From NCBI RefSeq assembly GCF_001936615.1, contig NZ_MLBF01000001.1, positions 62,001 to 126,000 on the forward strand: a stretch of 64,000 nt of DNA. Direction: 5' to 3'. The position numbers and the translations under genes were made by a program. The number at the start of each line of letters is the position of its first letter. Position 1 is the stretch's first letter. The notes beneath the pieces were generated by a model that was given only the letters and a program-made list of their open reading frames with translations, searched no databases and was not told where the DNA came from. This stretch comes from Desulfosporosinus metallidurans (GTDB lineage: Bacteria > Bacillota > Desulfitobacteriia > Desulfitobacteriales > Desulfitobacteriaceae). This document shows positions 1 to 8,448 of this stretch, piece by piece.

Positions 1-182
1 TCCCCTTTAAGCTCAGTGCTTTCCTCTTGGGTTTCCAACAAAGGATTCTCCATAAGCTGCTCCTCGACATACGTGGAAAGTTCGAGTGCGGACAACTGCA
101 AAATGGTAATTGCTTGGCGCAATTCTGGCGTCATAATTAGTTTCTGAGTTTGCTCTAGACTCAAACCATACCCTAACCGCAC
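1..182 (-). CDS. rpoN: RNA polymerase sigma-54 factor, N-terminal part (gene runs off the window)
   Basis: About 60 codons are visible, starting at a GTG (182-180) preceded by a GGGGGG ribosome binding site. The translation begins MRLGYGLSLEQTQKLIMTPE and continues with the LRQAI-LQLS-LEL and ENPLLE segments. This is the glutamine- and leucine-rich region I of sigma-54, which contacts activator ATPases and holds the polymerase in a closed complex. The rest of the protein lies beyond base 1. It sits 41 bp downstream of whiA in the same direction, so it is probably the distal gene of the rapZ-yvcK-whiA operon. The family call is firm because region I is very characteristic; targets cannot be told from this window. 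Confidence 0.9.
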   Translation of the reverse strand, partial: MRLGYGLSLEQTQKLIMTPELRQAITILQLSALELSTYVEEQLMENPLLETQEESTELKG

Positions 183-223
183 CTTATTCCCCCCACATCT
201 CCGACTTTTACGTTACATATTCT

Positions 224-1174
224 TTACTCTAGGTTTCCCACCTTTTGGTTCCTGATTCGCTCAGCCAATTCATCGATCTTTCTCATCCGGTGATTGACGC
301 CAGATTTCCCGACCTTTGGCCGTAACATTTCCCCAAGTTCTTTTAAACTAGCCTCCGAATATTCGATTCGAAGTTCCGCTAAGTCCCGAAGGGTGGGCGG
401 CAAAGACTGAAGTCCTATCGTTTCCGCAATAAGTTGAATGTTCTCCAACTGACGCACAGCGGCATCGACGATTTTATCGAGATTTGCAGTTTCACAATTG
501 ACGAGGCGATTCACTTGATTCCGGACATCTTTGAGCACGCGGACATTTTCAAACTCTAAAAGTGCGTGATGCGCTCCTATAAGACCAATAAATTCTACTA
601 TGTGTTCACTTTCTTTAATATAGACCACATATAAATGCTTGCGCATGCTCACCTTAGCCCCTAATTTAAAACGGTTAATCAACTGACATAAGGCTTTGGC
701 ATGTTGCTCATCATTGCTGACGATTTCCAGGTGATAGGTCCCTTCCGGGTTATTAATCGAGCCCCCAGCCAAAAACGCTCCTCGTAAATAAGCTTTTTGA
801 TCACAGCGTTTTTTAATGAGATTAGGGAGGATCCCGTTATAAATTTGTCCTTCTTCGTCAACGAGACCTAAGTTTTGTAAGTCTTCCAGCCCACGAGGGT
901 AGATTTTAACTAAATAGGAGTTATTTTTGCGAAGCCTAAGTTTGCGTCGAACGACAATATCCACCGGTCGCTTTAACACATCCTTAGCCAAGCGAAAGAT
1001 CTTACGCGCCACCGGAGCACTTTCCGTGATCACATTCAAAGCATACTGTTGATTACCACTGATTTGGAGCGTGCCGTCCATGCGGACTAAAGCAGCTAAT
1101 TCTGCTAACTCACAACAGGGTTTCTGACCACTTAAGCGTGCAAGTTCTTCTTTGGTAACAGCACTAAAGGACAA
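224..1174 (-). CDS. whiA: WhiA sporulation/cell-division regulator
   Basis: A 316-residue protein with the two-part WhiA architecture: an N-terminal domain related to LAGLIDADG homing endonucleases (about residues 1-210) and a C-terminal helix-turn-helix (about 225-310, including the segment [20 protein letters not shown]). WhiA is a DNA-binding protein. It controls sporulation-septum genes in Streptomyces and affects chromosome segregation and division in Bacillus; it is not an active nuclease. The start is a TTG preceded by GGGGG at 8-nt spacing. Length matches the family. Its neighbours rapZ and yvcK upstream are the classic conserved partners, and rpoN follows. Identification is secure; the regulon in this organism is unknown. 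Confidence 0.95.
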   Translation of the reverse strand: MSFSAVTKEELARLSGQKPCCELAELAALVRMDGTLQISGNQQYALNVITESAPVARKIFRLAKDVLKRPVDIVVRRKLRLRKNNSYLVKIYPRGLEDLQNLGLVDEEGQIYNGILPNLIKKRCDQKAYLRGAFLAGGSINNPEGTYHLEIVSNDEQHAKALCQLINRFKLGAKVSMRKHLYVVYIKESEHIVEFIGLIGAHHALLEFENVRVLKDVRNQVNRLVNCETANLDKIVDAAVRQLENIQLIAETIGLQSLPPTLRDLAELRIEYSEASLKELGEMLRPKVGKSGVNHRMRKIDELAERIRNQKVGNLE

Positions 1175-1212
1175 CTTCTCAACCCCCTCATCGATGCACG
1201 AGGCGCGAGGTT

Positions 1213-1257
1213 CGAATGGAAACGTTTAATACGTTCGATATCGAACGTCTCCATTCG
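1213..1257. repeat. Palindromic intergenic repeat between yvcK and whiA
   Basis: The arms 1213-1226 and 1244-1257 (CGAATGGAaACGTT and AACGTcTCCATTCG) pair with one mismatch. The middle contains a second perfect palindrome, ACGTTCGATATCGAACGT. Flanking bases (CGAGG.., ..CCTCG) extend the symmetry. It is non-coding and lies inside the operon, so it could be a REP-like element or an mRNA processing hairpin. There is no T-run, so it is not a typical terminator. Confidence 0.6.
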
Positions 1258-1288
1258 CGCATCGAGCATCGCACATCGCACCTCGAGT

Positions 1289-2659
1289 TTAATCTTTGCG
1301 GAGCTTTTGAGCGAGTAAGTACGAATCGACTAAAGCAATGCGCTCTCCCATGGGTTTTAAACGGAAAAGCAAACGAATGAGTTCCTTAGCCAGCCGATCT
1401 GAATCGTGGCGAACAACATTCTCCTCTTGCACTAAATTGGCTTCAAAATACTTGGCACCCATTTTCTCCACCACTTTGGGATCAGTAATCACTGGAACCG
1501 CTTCTTCTTCAACATACCGTTTTAGAATTGGCGCTGTGATGGCCCCTTTATTGGCAAGTACCGCATCTACAAAGCCCGCACCGCAGTGATCCAGAATCGC
1601 TTTAAGGTGATCCGACACTCGGTAATTGTCCGTCTCTCCTTTTTCCGTCATAACATTGCAAACATAGACACAAGGGGCTTTCACTGCTCGGATTTTAGCT
1701 TGGAGACCTTCTACCAATAGATTGGGCAGCACGCTCGTATAGAGACTTCCCGGGCCCAGTACAATAAGATCCGCCTCTTCTAAGGCCTGCATAGCATCAG
1801 GCAAAGGGGTGCAATCATAAGGTTCTAGATAAACTCGACGAATTTTCCCCTCGGTATCTCGAACCGATGTTTCCCCCCTTACACGGGTCCCATCCTCTAA
1901 GTCTGCTATGAGTACAACTTGTTCCAAGGTGGAGGGAAACACATGACCACGAATAGCAAACACCTTACTGATCTGTTCAATCCCCTTTTGGAAATCCCCA
2001 AAGGTATCAGTTAGCCCTGCCAGAAGAAGGTTCCCTAAACTATGCCCCTCCAGTGCTCCGCTTTCAAAACGGTAAGAGAAAAGCGTATCCATTATCTCTT
2101 CTGTATCCGCCAAGGCCACTAGACAGTTTCGCACATCTCCTGGGGGCTGAATACCCATTTCGTCGCGTAATTTCCCCGAACTACCCCCATCATCCGAAAC
2201 TGTAACGATGGCCGTAAGATTGCAAGTGTATTGCTTTAGGCCACGTAGAAGAGCTGAAAGCCCTGTCCCCCCGCCTACCACGACAATCTTCGGCCCTCTG
2301 CGCAAATGGTGGCGGGCATAAATTACATCCACAATTCTTCCCTCGTTATCTGGGAGTACGGACGAAATGATGGAGTATAGCATGCGTTTAAAGCCTATTA
2401 TAATGGCAATGATTCCCAGAGAACTGATGATTGCACCCGTCGGCACGGCAATATATTGCGTGCTGCCCGTCATCTTATAAATAATCTCCCGGAACTGTAA
2501 TTCTGCGTAGCCGAGAGCCACTCCGTCATTCATGACAGAAAACCCGGTAGCGAAAAGGAAAATTCCGAAAACTGCAAGGATAAACCAGCGCTTGACTTTC
2601 AGATTGGGGTAGAGCCATTTCAAATAGCGTGAGACGCCCTCACTCATTTTCGAGTTCAT
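1289..2659 (-). CDS. yvcK: YvcK/GlmR family protein (gluconeogenesis factor) with N-terminal membrane anchor
   Basis: A 456-residue protein. The C-terminal two thirds (from about residue 123) is the CofD-like nucleotide-sugar binding fold, with the GGGTG motif at 129-133 followed by TVSDDGGSSG and the PPGDVRNCL segment typical of YvcK. In Bacillus, YvcK/GlmR binds UDP-GlcNAc, supports GlmS activity and is needed for cell shape on gluconeogenic carbon. Unlike the roughly 320-residue Bacillus protein, this one has an N-terminal extension with two hydrophobic segments (about 25-42 and 69-90), so the domain is probably tethered to the membrane; longer forms of this kind are known in Clostridia. 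The ATG overlaps the rapZ stop by 4 bp, indicating translational coupling. Confidence 0.93.
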   Translation of the reverse strand: MNSKMSEGVSRYLKWLYPNLKVKRWFILAVFGIFLFATGFSVMNDGVALGYAELQFREIIYKMTGSTQYIAVPTGAIISSLGIIAIIIGFKRMLYSIISSVLPDNEGRIVDVIYARHHLRRGPKIVVVGGGTGLSALLRGLKQYTCNLTAIVTVSDDGGSSGKLRDEMGIQPPGDVRNCLVALADTEEIMDTLFSYRFESGALEGHSLGNLLLAGLTDTFGDFQKGIEQISKVFAIRGHVFPSTLEQVVLIADLEDGTRVRGETSVRDTEGKIRRVYLEPYDCTPLPDAMQALEEADLIVLGPGSLYTSVLPNLLVEGLQAKIRAVKAPCVYVCNVMTEKGETDNYRVSDHLKAILDHCGAGFVDAVLANKGAITAPILKRYVEEEAVPVITDPKVVEKMGAKYFEANLVQEENVVRHDSDRLAKELIRLLFRLKPMGERIALVDSYLLAQKLRKD

Positions 2660-3549
2660 CTTGCCGTTCCACCCTTTTGATTTTTTGCTGCGTCCCGATG
2701 TTTAACACTGATGGCATACTGACGTTCGGTTAAGAATTGCCCTACCCGTTCGGCGATGGCCACGGAGCGATGTTGTCCACCTGTACACCCAATCCCTATA
2801 ACCAAATGGGTTTTTCCCTCTTTAACATAATTCGGAAGAATAAATTCCAATAAAGCCAAGTACTTCTCCATAAATTCTTGGGCCATCGTATTTCCAAAGA
2901 CATAATCCTGAACCAAGGTGTGCTCGCCGGTCAGAGGGCGTAATGTTTGGATATAAAACGGATTCGGTAGAAAGCGCACATCCATGACAAGGTCCGCATC
3001 CAGCGGAATTCCATATTTAAAACCAAAGGAGATGACTGAAACAGCCATTTGGCCCAGCCCCTGCGTTTTACCAAAAAGCTCAGCCACTTGGCTGCGGAGT
3101 TGTTGGGAGCTTAAGTCCGACGTGTCAATAATTGTGTCTGCCCTAATTCTCAAGTCCTCCAGTTGCTGGCGTTCGGCCTGAATCCCATCTAAGACTCGTC
3201 CTTGAGGAGAAAGAGGATGCCGACGCCGCGATTCTTTATAACGTCGAATCAAGGTTTCATCCGAAGCGTCCAAAAAGAGGACTTGAAGATGAAAACCTTC
3301 CTTCTCTAAATTACTTAAGGCCTCACTGAGTGAGGAAAAGAATTCTCCCCCGCGCAAATCACAGACAATCGCTGCTTTGGAGACCTTTCCACGTGACTGG
3401 GCACAAAGGTCCGCAAATTTCACGAGAAAGGTCGGTGGTAAATTGTCGACACAGAAAAACCCTTGGTCTTCTAGGCTTTGCATGGCCTGAGTCCTTCCAG
3501 CTCCAGATAAACCCGTGATGACAATGAGTTCTAATTCACTATTATCCAT
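2656..3549 (-). CDS. rapZ: RapZ/YvcJ nucleotide-binding protein (RNase adapter family)
   Basis: A protein of 297 residues with an N-terminal P-loop domain and the C-terminal domain carrying the conserved GCTGGQHRSVAIAE segment. In E. coli RapZ senses glucosamine-6-phosphate and delivers the small RNA GlmZ to RNase E; in Bacillus YvcJ is a GTPase/ATPase linked to competence. The Walker A motif reads GLSGAGRT, so the usual invariant lysine is arginine (codon AGG). I place the start at the ATG at 3549, because AGGGGG lies 8 nt upstream; a GTG 9 bp earlier is the alternative. It heads the rapZ-yvcK-whiA-rpoN operon, with its stop overlapping the yvcK start. Confidence 0.93.
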   Translation of the reverse strand: MDNSELELIVITGLSGAGRTQAMQSLEDQGFFCVDNLPPTFLVKFADLCAQSRGKVSKAAIVCDLRGGEFFSSLSEALSNLEKEGFHLQVLFLDASDETLIRRYKESRRRHPLSPQGRVLDGIQAERQQLEDLRIRADTIIDTSDLSSQQLRSQVAELFGKTQGLGQMAVSVISFGFKYGIPLDADLVMDVRFLPNPFYIQTLRPLTGEHTLVQDYVFGNTMAQEFMEKYLALLEFILPNYVKEGKTHLVIGIGCTGGQHRSVAIAERVGQFLTERQYAISVKHRDAAKNQKGGTAR

Positions 3550-3575
3550 TTTCTTCACCCCCTCCTCTATTTAGA

Positions 3576-4778
3576 TTACGGCTGTCCCTTAGCTGATATG
3601 ATTTTAACGGCTTGCCCTTGCCCACTAGCCAGGGCGTCTTGTGGAGTAGCATTACCTGCTAAAGCGTTGTTCCACGCCGTATCTTGTAGGGGAATTAACT
3701 TCCACTCTGGGGCATTCCCTTCTAAAACCAACGCCTTAGAAAGTGCCAGATTGGCCTGAGGAAAAACGCCTTTCTGGGCCTCTGCACTTTGATAATACCC
3801 CATATTGGCTGGAAGAAGCCGTCCAGCTTTCAGCAACGCCCCTTCCACTTCCGGGGTGAGCAGTGCTTTTTCAACGATTTGAATCGCGGGCATCATCGCT
3901 TCCTTCGTTTTAATCTCAGAGTTTGCGATTCCCAGTGTCATGCCTAAAAGCGGTTTTCCTTGTCCACTCACCAAGTCAGCTAGTTGCATGCTCCCCCAAG
4001 GAACATTTTGCTGAGTTAAGAGACTCGCTTGACTTGCCCCCGCAATCACATAGGGGGTTTGCCCACTCGCAAAGGCAGTAAGTGCCGTTGGTTCGATTCG
4101 AAGGGCTTTGGCATTCCTCCAAGTCAAGAGTTGTTGAAGGAAAGCAACATTGCTGGGATCATCCATAGCTGGGTTTCCCCCATTCATGAGCCGTCCACCT
4201 TGCCCATTCCACCAGGCCGAAAGTGTGGCAGTGTCCGCGGAAGCAACTGAGACCCCCCCTTTAGTTGAGAACAGATCTGCCAAGCTAGCAGGAACACCCG
4301 CTGTATCTGTTCTAAAGTAAAGCAAAGGAACATCAGTCAACCAAGGAAGTGCATACTCCACCCCCCCAAATCGAAAGCTCGCCAAAGCAGCAGGAAACCC
4401 CTCTTGATCTGTGTATACTGCCTTAGCCAAGGACCCCTGCTCATAGAGCTGGCGGATAATCTCCCTTCTGGCAAGAAAAATCTCCGGTCCTTCCCCTCCT
4501 GCTTCCGCTTGATAGGAAAAGGCTACAAAATTTTGCTCTGGGACATATTTAAGTTTGATGATCACTTCAGGATGTGACTTCATGATGGCTTGAACCTGCA
4601 CTTGCAGAGCGTCTGCCTCAGCTCCCTGCAAGGAATGCCAGACATCCACGACCGCGGGGGCGGGGCCACCAGGCTGTCCAGTCTGAGGTAGTTTCGCACA
4701 CCCCGTGGCAACAATAACTAGTATTATGATGCAGAACCATAGCGCTATGGTTCTGCGCAGATAACTCTGAGAAGTCAT
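3576..4778 (-). CDS. Extracellular solute-binding lipoprotein, sugar-type ABC family (orphan)
   Basis: About 400 residues. The N-terminus has a basic stretch, a hydrophobic core and the lipobox VATGC, so it should be a lipid-anchored protein on the outer face of the membrane. The rest resembles family-1 (maltose/glycerol-3-phosphate type) binding proteins: DVWHSL near the N-terminus, QAIMKSHPEV, then a two-lobed pattern ending in a helical region. No permease or ATPase gene is adjacent, so its transporter, if any, is encoded elsewhere. The start at 4778 is chosen because GGAG lies 9 nt upstream; an ATG 15 bp earlier has no good site. It lies directly upstream of rapZ on the same strand, 26 bp away. 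The substrate cannot be told. Confidence 0.8.
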   Translation of the reverse strand: MTSQSYLRRTIALWFCIIILVIVATGCAKLPQTGQPGGPAPAVVDVWHSLQGAEADALQVQVQAIMKSHPEVIIKLKYVPEQNFVAFSYQAEAGGEGPEIFLARREIIRQLYEQGSLAKAVYTDQEGFPAALASFRFGGVEYALPWLTDVPLLYFRTDTAGVPASLADLFSTKGGVSVASADTATLSAWWNGQGGRLMNGGNPAMDDPSNVAFLQQLLTWRNAKALRIEPTALTAFASGQTPYVIAGASQASLLTQQNVPWGSMQLADLVSGQGKPLLGMTLGIANSEIKTKEAMMPAIQIVEKALLTPEVEGALLKAGRLLPANMGYYQSAEAQKGVFPQANLALSKALVLEGNAPEWKLIPLQDTAWNNALAGNATPQDALASGQGQAVKIISAKGQP

Positions 4779-4842
4779 TTTGCTGCACTCCATAATCCGG
4801 CATTTGACCTGCCTTCAAATTTAGTGAGGTTTATTAGGTGAA

Positions 4843-6594
4843 TCATCCTTCATACCGATAGGGCCTCACCTTCCCTTGTCGATAATGGAACAGATACCAG
4901 CACGGAGTTTTCTGTTCATCCTCCTGTAAGATATCCGAGCTGAAATAGGCCACTGCTGTGTTGCGACCCCACTGACGTCGATCCATTTCTATGAACTCCG
5001 GTACCACCTCTTGCCAATAACCATCTCGGCGAATATCTTCCTGCTTAGATTTCCACTGATTCGCTTCTTCAGTGTTCAAGCCGATTTCAGGCCTAAGATA
5101 GTCAGGTACGACATTCGGGCGCTCCCACAGGTAATAATCAAAACGCAGAGCGTCGCGGATTCCGTCCCACACGAGGACATCTTGATTGTCGACGAATTCC
5201 CATAACTTATCAAATAAGGCTTTCCCCTGCCACTGCCTCTGAAACCAACCCCGTTGCTGCCATAGCTCTGCAAACGCATCGTAAAAGTCAAACGGGGATG
5301 GAAACAATTTGAGAACTTCTCGCAAGGCATGAACAAACTTCCCTGAATTATAATATTTATCGAGCACATCTTCCATGCGTTGTAATTGAAGTATTTCACT
5401 ATGTGTTAAAACTGGAGTTTCTAAGATCGTGTAGGGCGGATCTGGAGTGAACACGAGACCATAACGCTTGCTTTGTAGTCTAAGTCCCGATCCTTTAAGT
5501 ACTTTTAAAAATCCAAGTTGCAGCATATCCGGTTCGACTTGGTAAACGTCGTTAAACGATGTCCGGAAATCTGTCCAGTTTTCCTCCGGTAACCCAACAA
5601 TCAGGTCAAGGTGTAAAGGTATCCCTAAGCCCTTCATTTCTGGTACATATTTTTTCCAAGCGTTAAAGTTTTGGCGACGGGAAACAATCTCCAGAGTCGG
5701 TTGGTGCGTGGATTGCACCCCAATTTCTAATTGGATTAAACCCAGCGGATAATTTCTGAAGTATTCCATCCACTCGTCATCCAATAGGTCCCCTGCCATT
5801 TCGCAATGTACCCGAACACGCTGAGCATCCGGGAGGCATTCGCTTTCTGCCCGTACGATATCCAAAATCCCCAAGGCATGACGCTTATGAGCATTGAAGG
5901 TTCGATCTACAAACTTTATGGTACGGGCACCGCTTTCCAGTAAAAGCCGAAACATATGGCGAAACCGCTCAGCCTCTAAAAACCGCACCCCCTGAAAGGT
6001 TGAGGATAGACAATATTGACAGTTAAATGGGCATCCCCTAGTTGTTTCCACATAGACAATTCGGCCTGTAAAGTCTTCATTTTCTGTGTAGGGAAGCGGC
6101 AGATCATTTAAATCAGGCGCCGCCTGGCGCGGCGGATTGACAAAGATTTTGCCGTTCTCGTTCCAAGCAATGCCTGGAACCTGAGCTAGATCACCGCCGT
6201 TTTGCCACGTCCGGAGGAGCTCCAAGAATGTCTTTTCTCCTTCTCCGACAACAAGGGCATCCACCTCAAGATGTTCAAGGAGAAATTTCTCCGCCTCAAA
6301 GGAAACTTCTGGGCCCCCGATCACAAAACGCACATTCGGGCATACCGGGTGAAGATGTCTGATTACCGCCACTATTTCTTTGATGTTCCAGATATAACTT
6401 GAAAAGCCAATGACGTCGGCCTTGGCTTCATAAATTTCCCCTGCAATTTGATCAAGATGATCGTTTATGCTAAATTCCCGCAAGGAAACGTCCGAATTGA
6501 CTGAGCGCACACCTTCGAGTAAATAGCGAAGGGCTAGGTTGGTATGAACATATTTAGCATTAAAGGCCACTAATAGAACCTTCAAGATCGACAC
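4843..6594 (-). CDS. B12-binding-domain radical SAM protein (DUF4080 type)
   Basis: A 583-residue protein. The N-terminal 130 residues form a cobalamin-binding-like Rossmann domain with GFSSY, GGPEVS (93-98) and VVGEGE (115-120). The radical SAM core follows, with C188-x3-C192-x2-C195 in TTRGCPFNCQYC, which binds the 4Fe-4S cluster that cleaves S-adenosylmethionine. The C-terminal part (about 400-583), rich in aromatic residues, matches the DUF4080 extension seen on uncharacterised members in Clostridia. The classical DxHxxG B12 motif is not present in the N-terminal domain, so cobalamin may not be bound tightly. It stands alone between intergenic gaps, so context gives no substrate. The substrate is unknown. 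Confidence 0.85.
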   Translation of the reverse strand: MSILKVLLVAFNAKYVHTNLALRYLLEGVRSVNSDVSLREFSINDHLDQIAGEIYEAKADVIGFSSYIWNIKEIVAVIRHLHPVCPNVRFVIGGPEVSFEAEKFLLEHLEVDALVVGEGEKTFLELLRTWQNGGDLAQVPGIAWNENGKIFVNPPRQAAPDLNDLPLPYTENEDFTGRIVYVETTRGCPFNCQYCLSSTFQGVRFLEAERFRHMFRLLLESGARTIKFVDRTFNAHKRHALGILDIVRAESECLPDAQRVRVHCEMAGDLLDDEWMEYFRNYPLGLIQLEIGVQSTHQPTLEIVSRRQNFNAWKKYVPEMKGLGIPLHLDLIVGLPEENWTDFRTSFNDVYQVEPDMLQLGFLKVLKGSGLRLQSKRYGLVFTPDPPYTILETPVLTHSEILQLQRMEDVLDKYYNSGKFVHALREVLKLFPSPFDFYDAFAELWQQRGWFQRQWQGKALFDKLWEFVDNQDVLVWDGIRDALRFDYYLWERPNVVPDYLRPEIGLNTEEANQWKSKQEDIRRDGYWQEVVPEFIEMDRRQWGRNTAVAYFSSDILQEDEQKTPCWYLFHYRQGKVRPYRYEG

Positions 6595-6693
6595 CTCCCT
6601 TCGCCCTAAGTATAGCGGTTTGGCCTCTGTAATGCAATTCCTGTGCCAGATAATCCGAGATCCTTTCTTAATCAGGCGAAAGGCCGGAACAAC

Positions 6694-6727
6694 AAAAGAA
6701 CAGGACGAAAATTACCCTGCTCTTTTT
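6694..6727 (-). terminator. Rho-independent terminator of the MFS gene
   Basis: Read on the minus strand, the arms AAAAGAGCAGG and CCTGTTCTTTT pair around a short loop and are followed by TTGTT. It lies about 80 bp past the stop of the transporter gene. The 214-bp gap 6595-6808 holds nothing else that I can identify. Confidence 0.7.
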
Positions 6728-6808
6728 AGAACATTCTTAATCTAATTTCTAGGAGGCGAAATCAACGGTCTTTCACAGTAAGCTTAGGGTGAAGAAGTTC
6801 CCCTTCTG

Positions 6809-8089
6809 TTAGACAGTCTTGGAAATAGTCTCAGAAACCTTCTTCGCTTGCACATAAGTATACCCCAACAAGATCATAGTCCCCAGGAGTAAGCTTAACC
6901 CTGAAAACACGAAAACCTTTTCCACCCCAATTTTAGTGGCACCAAACGTCAGAATACTCACGGAACCCATAAAGGCCACGCGAGTCAAAGCAAAGCGAGC
7001 ACTGAAAACTCTTCCTCGCATTGGAGCCACTGTCTCCTCCTGAAAGATACTCTGTATGGGAATCAAGAACATGGCGTTCGAAACCCCCGTCATAAAAAAC
7101 CCGATAAGTGCCAGGGGATACCAAGGGAAAATTCCCAAAATTGCTATCGTAATACCGGAGATGAAATAACCCCAGAGCACCAACTGTTCCTTGCTCATAC
7201 GATTTCCCCAAACACTAAGCGCTAGACTTCCTATCGTGATACCCACCGCCGCGCTCGCCTCAAGGACCCCTAGTCCGGCGGTTGATGTCTTAAGCGTATC
7301 TAAGGCATAGACAAAAATCAACGGACTAAAGCCACTGAAAATCAGTAAGACAAAACAGTACGAAAGTAATGTGAAGACTAGTTTCTTTGTTTTCCATATG
7401 TAGCTTAACCCCTCGATAATATCCTGAAAAATATGCGGCTCATTTTCCTTATCTAACGTTCTGTCTGCTTGATCCCTCGTTTCAAATTTAAAACTCATCG
7501 CGAAAATTGCCAGTGCCGAGCACAAAAACGTCAAAGAATCAAAATAAAATACCTTTTGAATAGGGAAAAACATGATTAAAACACCAGCCAAGGCATACCC
7601 TAAGATTTCCGTAATGTTTTCGACAGTCTCAGCCATAGACGTCGCCGTGAGAATCTTCTCCTTGGTGAAAATTGCCGGAATGACAGCCATTTTTGCTGGG
7701 CTAAAGAACAAGTTCGCCGTAGTACTAAGAAACGTTAAAAGATAAACTAAGTTTATTGAGTAACCAATCAAGAAAGGAATTAAGCCAACAATCACTGCCC
7801 TAAATAAATCGGCAGATATCATTGTGCGTTTTTTGTCCCAACGATCGACATAGGCGCCTGCGATGAGTCCAAACAATAAATAGGGTAGGAACGTGGCAAA
7901 AGTCATCTTGCCTAATTCCAACGCGCTCCCTGTCAATCTAAAAATCAAGACACCTAACGCAACATAGTGGAGCTTATCTCCTAAAGCGGATACGAATTGC
8001 CCGATTAGTAAGAGAGTAAAGTCTTTCTCTTTTAATAAGGTTAGAGGTTTAACAGCTCTTTCTTCAAGTACCAAAATACCATCCCCCAA
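6809..8089 (-). CDS. Major facilitator superfamily exporter (EntS/MefA-like)
   Basis: A 426-residue integral membrane protein with about 11-12 hydrophobic segments. The first helix pair carries LLLIGQFVSALGDKLHYVAL, and the following loop has GAYVDRWDKKRTM, the MFS loop 2-3 signature in the form found in the MFS_3 group (macrolide exporters, EntS enterobactin exporter). The likely role is proton-driven export of a small hydrophobic compound or drug; the substrate cannot be read from the sequence. The start is a TTG at 8089 with AGAGGA 6-7 nt upstream. An ATG seven bases further in is out of frame. It is a single-gene unit with its own terminator and a 359-bp upstream gap. Confidence 0.85.
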   Translation of the reverse strand: MGDGILVLEERAVKPLTLLKEKDFTLLLIGQFVSALGDKLHYVALGVLIFRLTGSALELGKMTFATFLPYLLFGLIAGAYVDRWDKKRTMISADLFRAVIVGLIPFLIGYSINLVYLLTFLSTTANLFFSPAKMAVIPAIFTKEKILTATSMAETVENITEILGYALAGVLIMFFPIQKVFYFDSLTFLCSALAIFAMSFKFETRDQADRTLDKENEPHIFQDIIEGLSYIWKTKKLVFTLLSYCFVLLIFSGFSPLIFVYALDTLKTSTAGLGVLEASAAVGITIGSLALSVWGNRMSKEQLVLWGYFISGITIAILGIFPWYPLALIGFFMTGVSNAMFLIPIQSIFQEETVAPMRGRVFSARFALTRVAFMGSVSILTFGATKIGVEKVFVFSGLSLLLGTMILLGYTYVQAKKVSETISKTV

Positions 8090-8204
8090 AATAATCCTCT
8101 GAAATTAATTTAATACTTAAATGTAATATTCTATAATATACAGGGGAAATCCTTGTTAGTTCATTAAAAGATATTCTACACATTTATACAATAATCGACA
8201 TAAG

Positions 8205-8376
8205 AGAGGGCCTCTCACACACAAACGTGGCGAAAGACTCTCATCCTTGTGCTCACCTGCGGGCACATTGCTTTGGACATGGTCCGGTTCGCTCGGATGT
8301 CTAGGCATTCGAAACAAGCAACTGAATACCCACTAACTTACTTACTCATACAAGTGGGCATCTTTGATGCGTAAAA
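8205..8376. repeat. Structured non-coding element, probable IS200/IS605-type end relic (in the 8090-8448 gap)
   Basis: The gap between the MFS gene and the coiled-coil gene holds a chain of hairpins: GAGAGG/CCTCTC (8205-8217), GTGCT/GGGCAC (8248-8265), TTGCTT (8269-8274) with AAGCAA (8316-8321) enclosing GGACAT/ATGTC, and ACCCACT (8328-8334) with AGTGGGC (8353-8359). The last part reads GAATACCCACT...AGTGGGCATCTT. This layout resembles the GAATACCCACT...AGT(G/C)(G/C)GAGTCTT hairpin at 55.1 kb, which looks like the right end of an IS200/IS605 (TnpB) element. No transposase frame is present. It could instead be a transcribed structured RNA. The bases 8090-8204 are AT-rich and featureless. Confidence 0.45.
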
Positions 8377-8448
8377 TAGGTATGGATCCTTTAAATCGAA
8401 TATGCTAAACTTAACAATAGAGAATCTCATTGAAAGGATGTTTTATAC

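Noticed and set aside
8205..8373. Small protein-coding frame across the structured element
   Set aside because: A frame is open on the plus strand, but there is no start with a ribosome binding site, and the sequence is dominated by stems.
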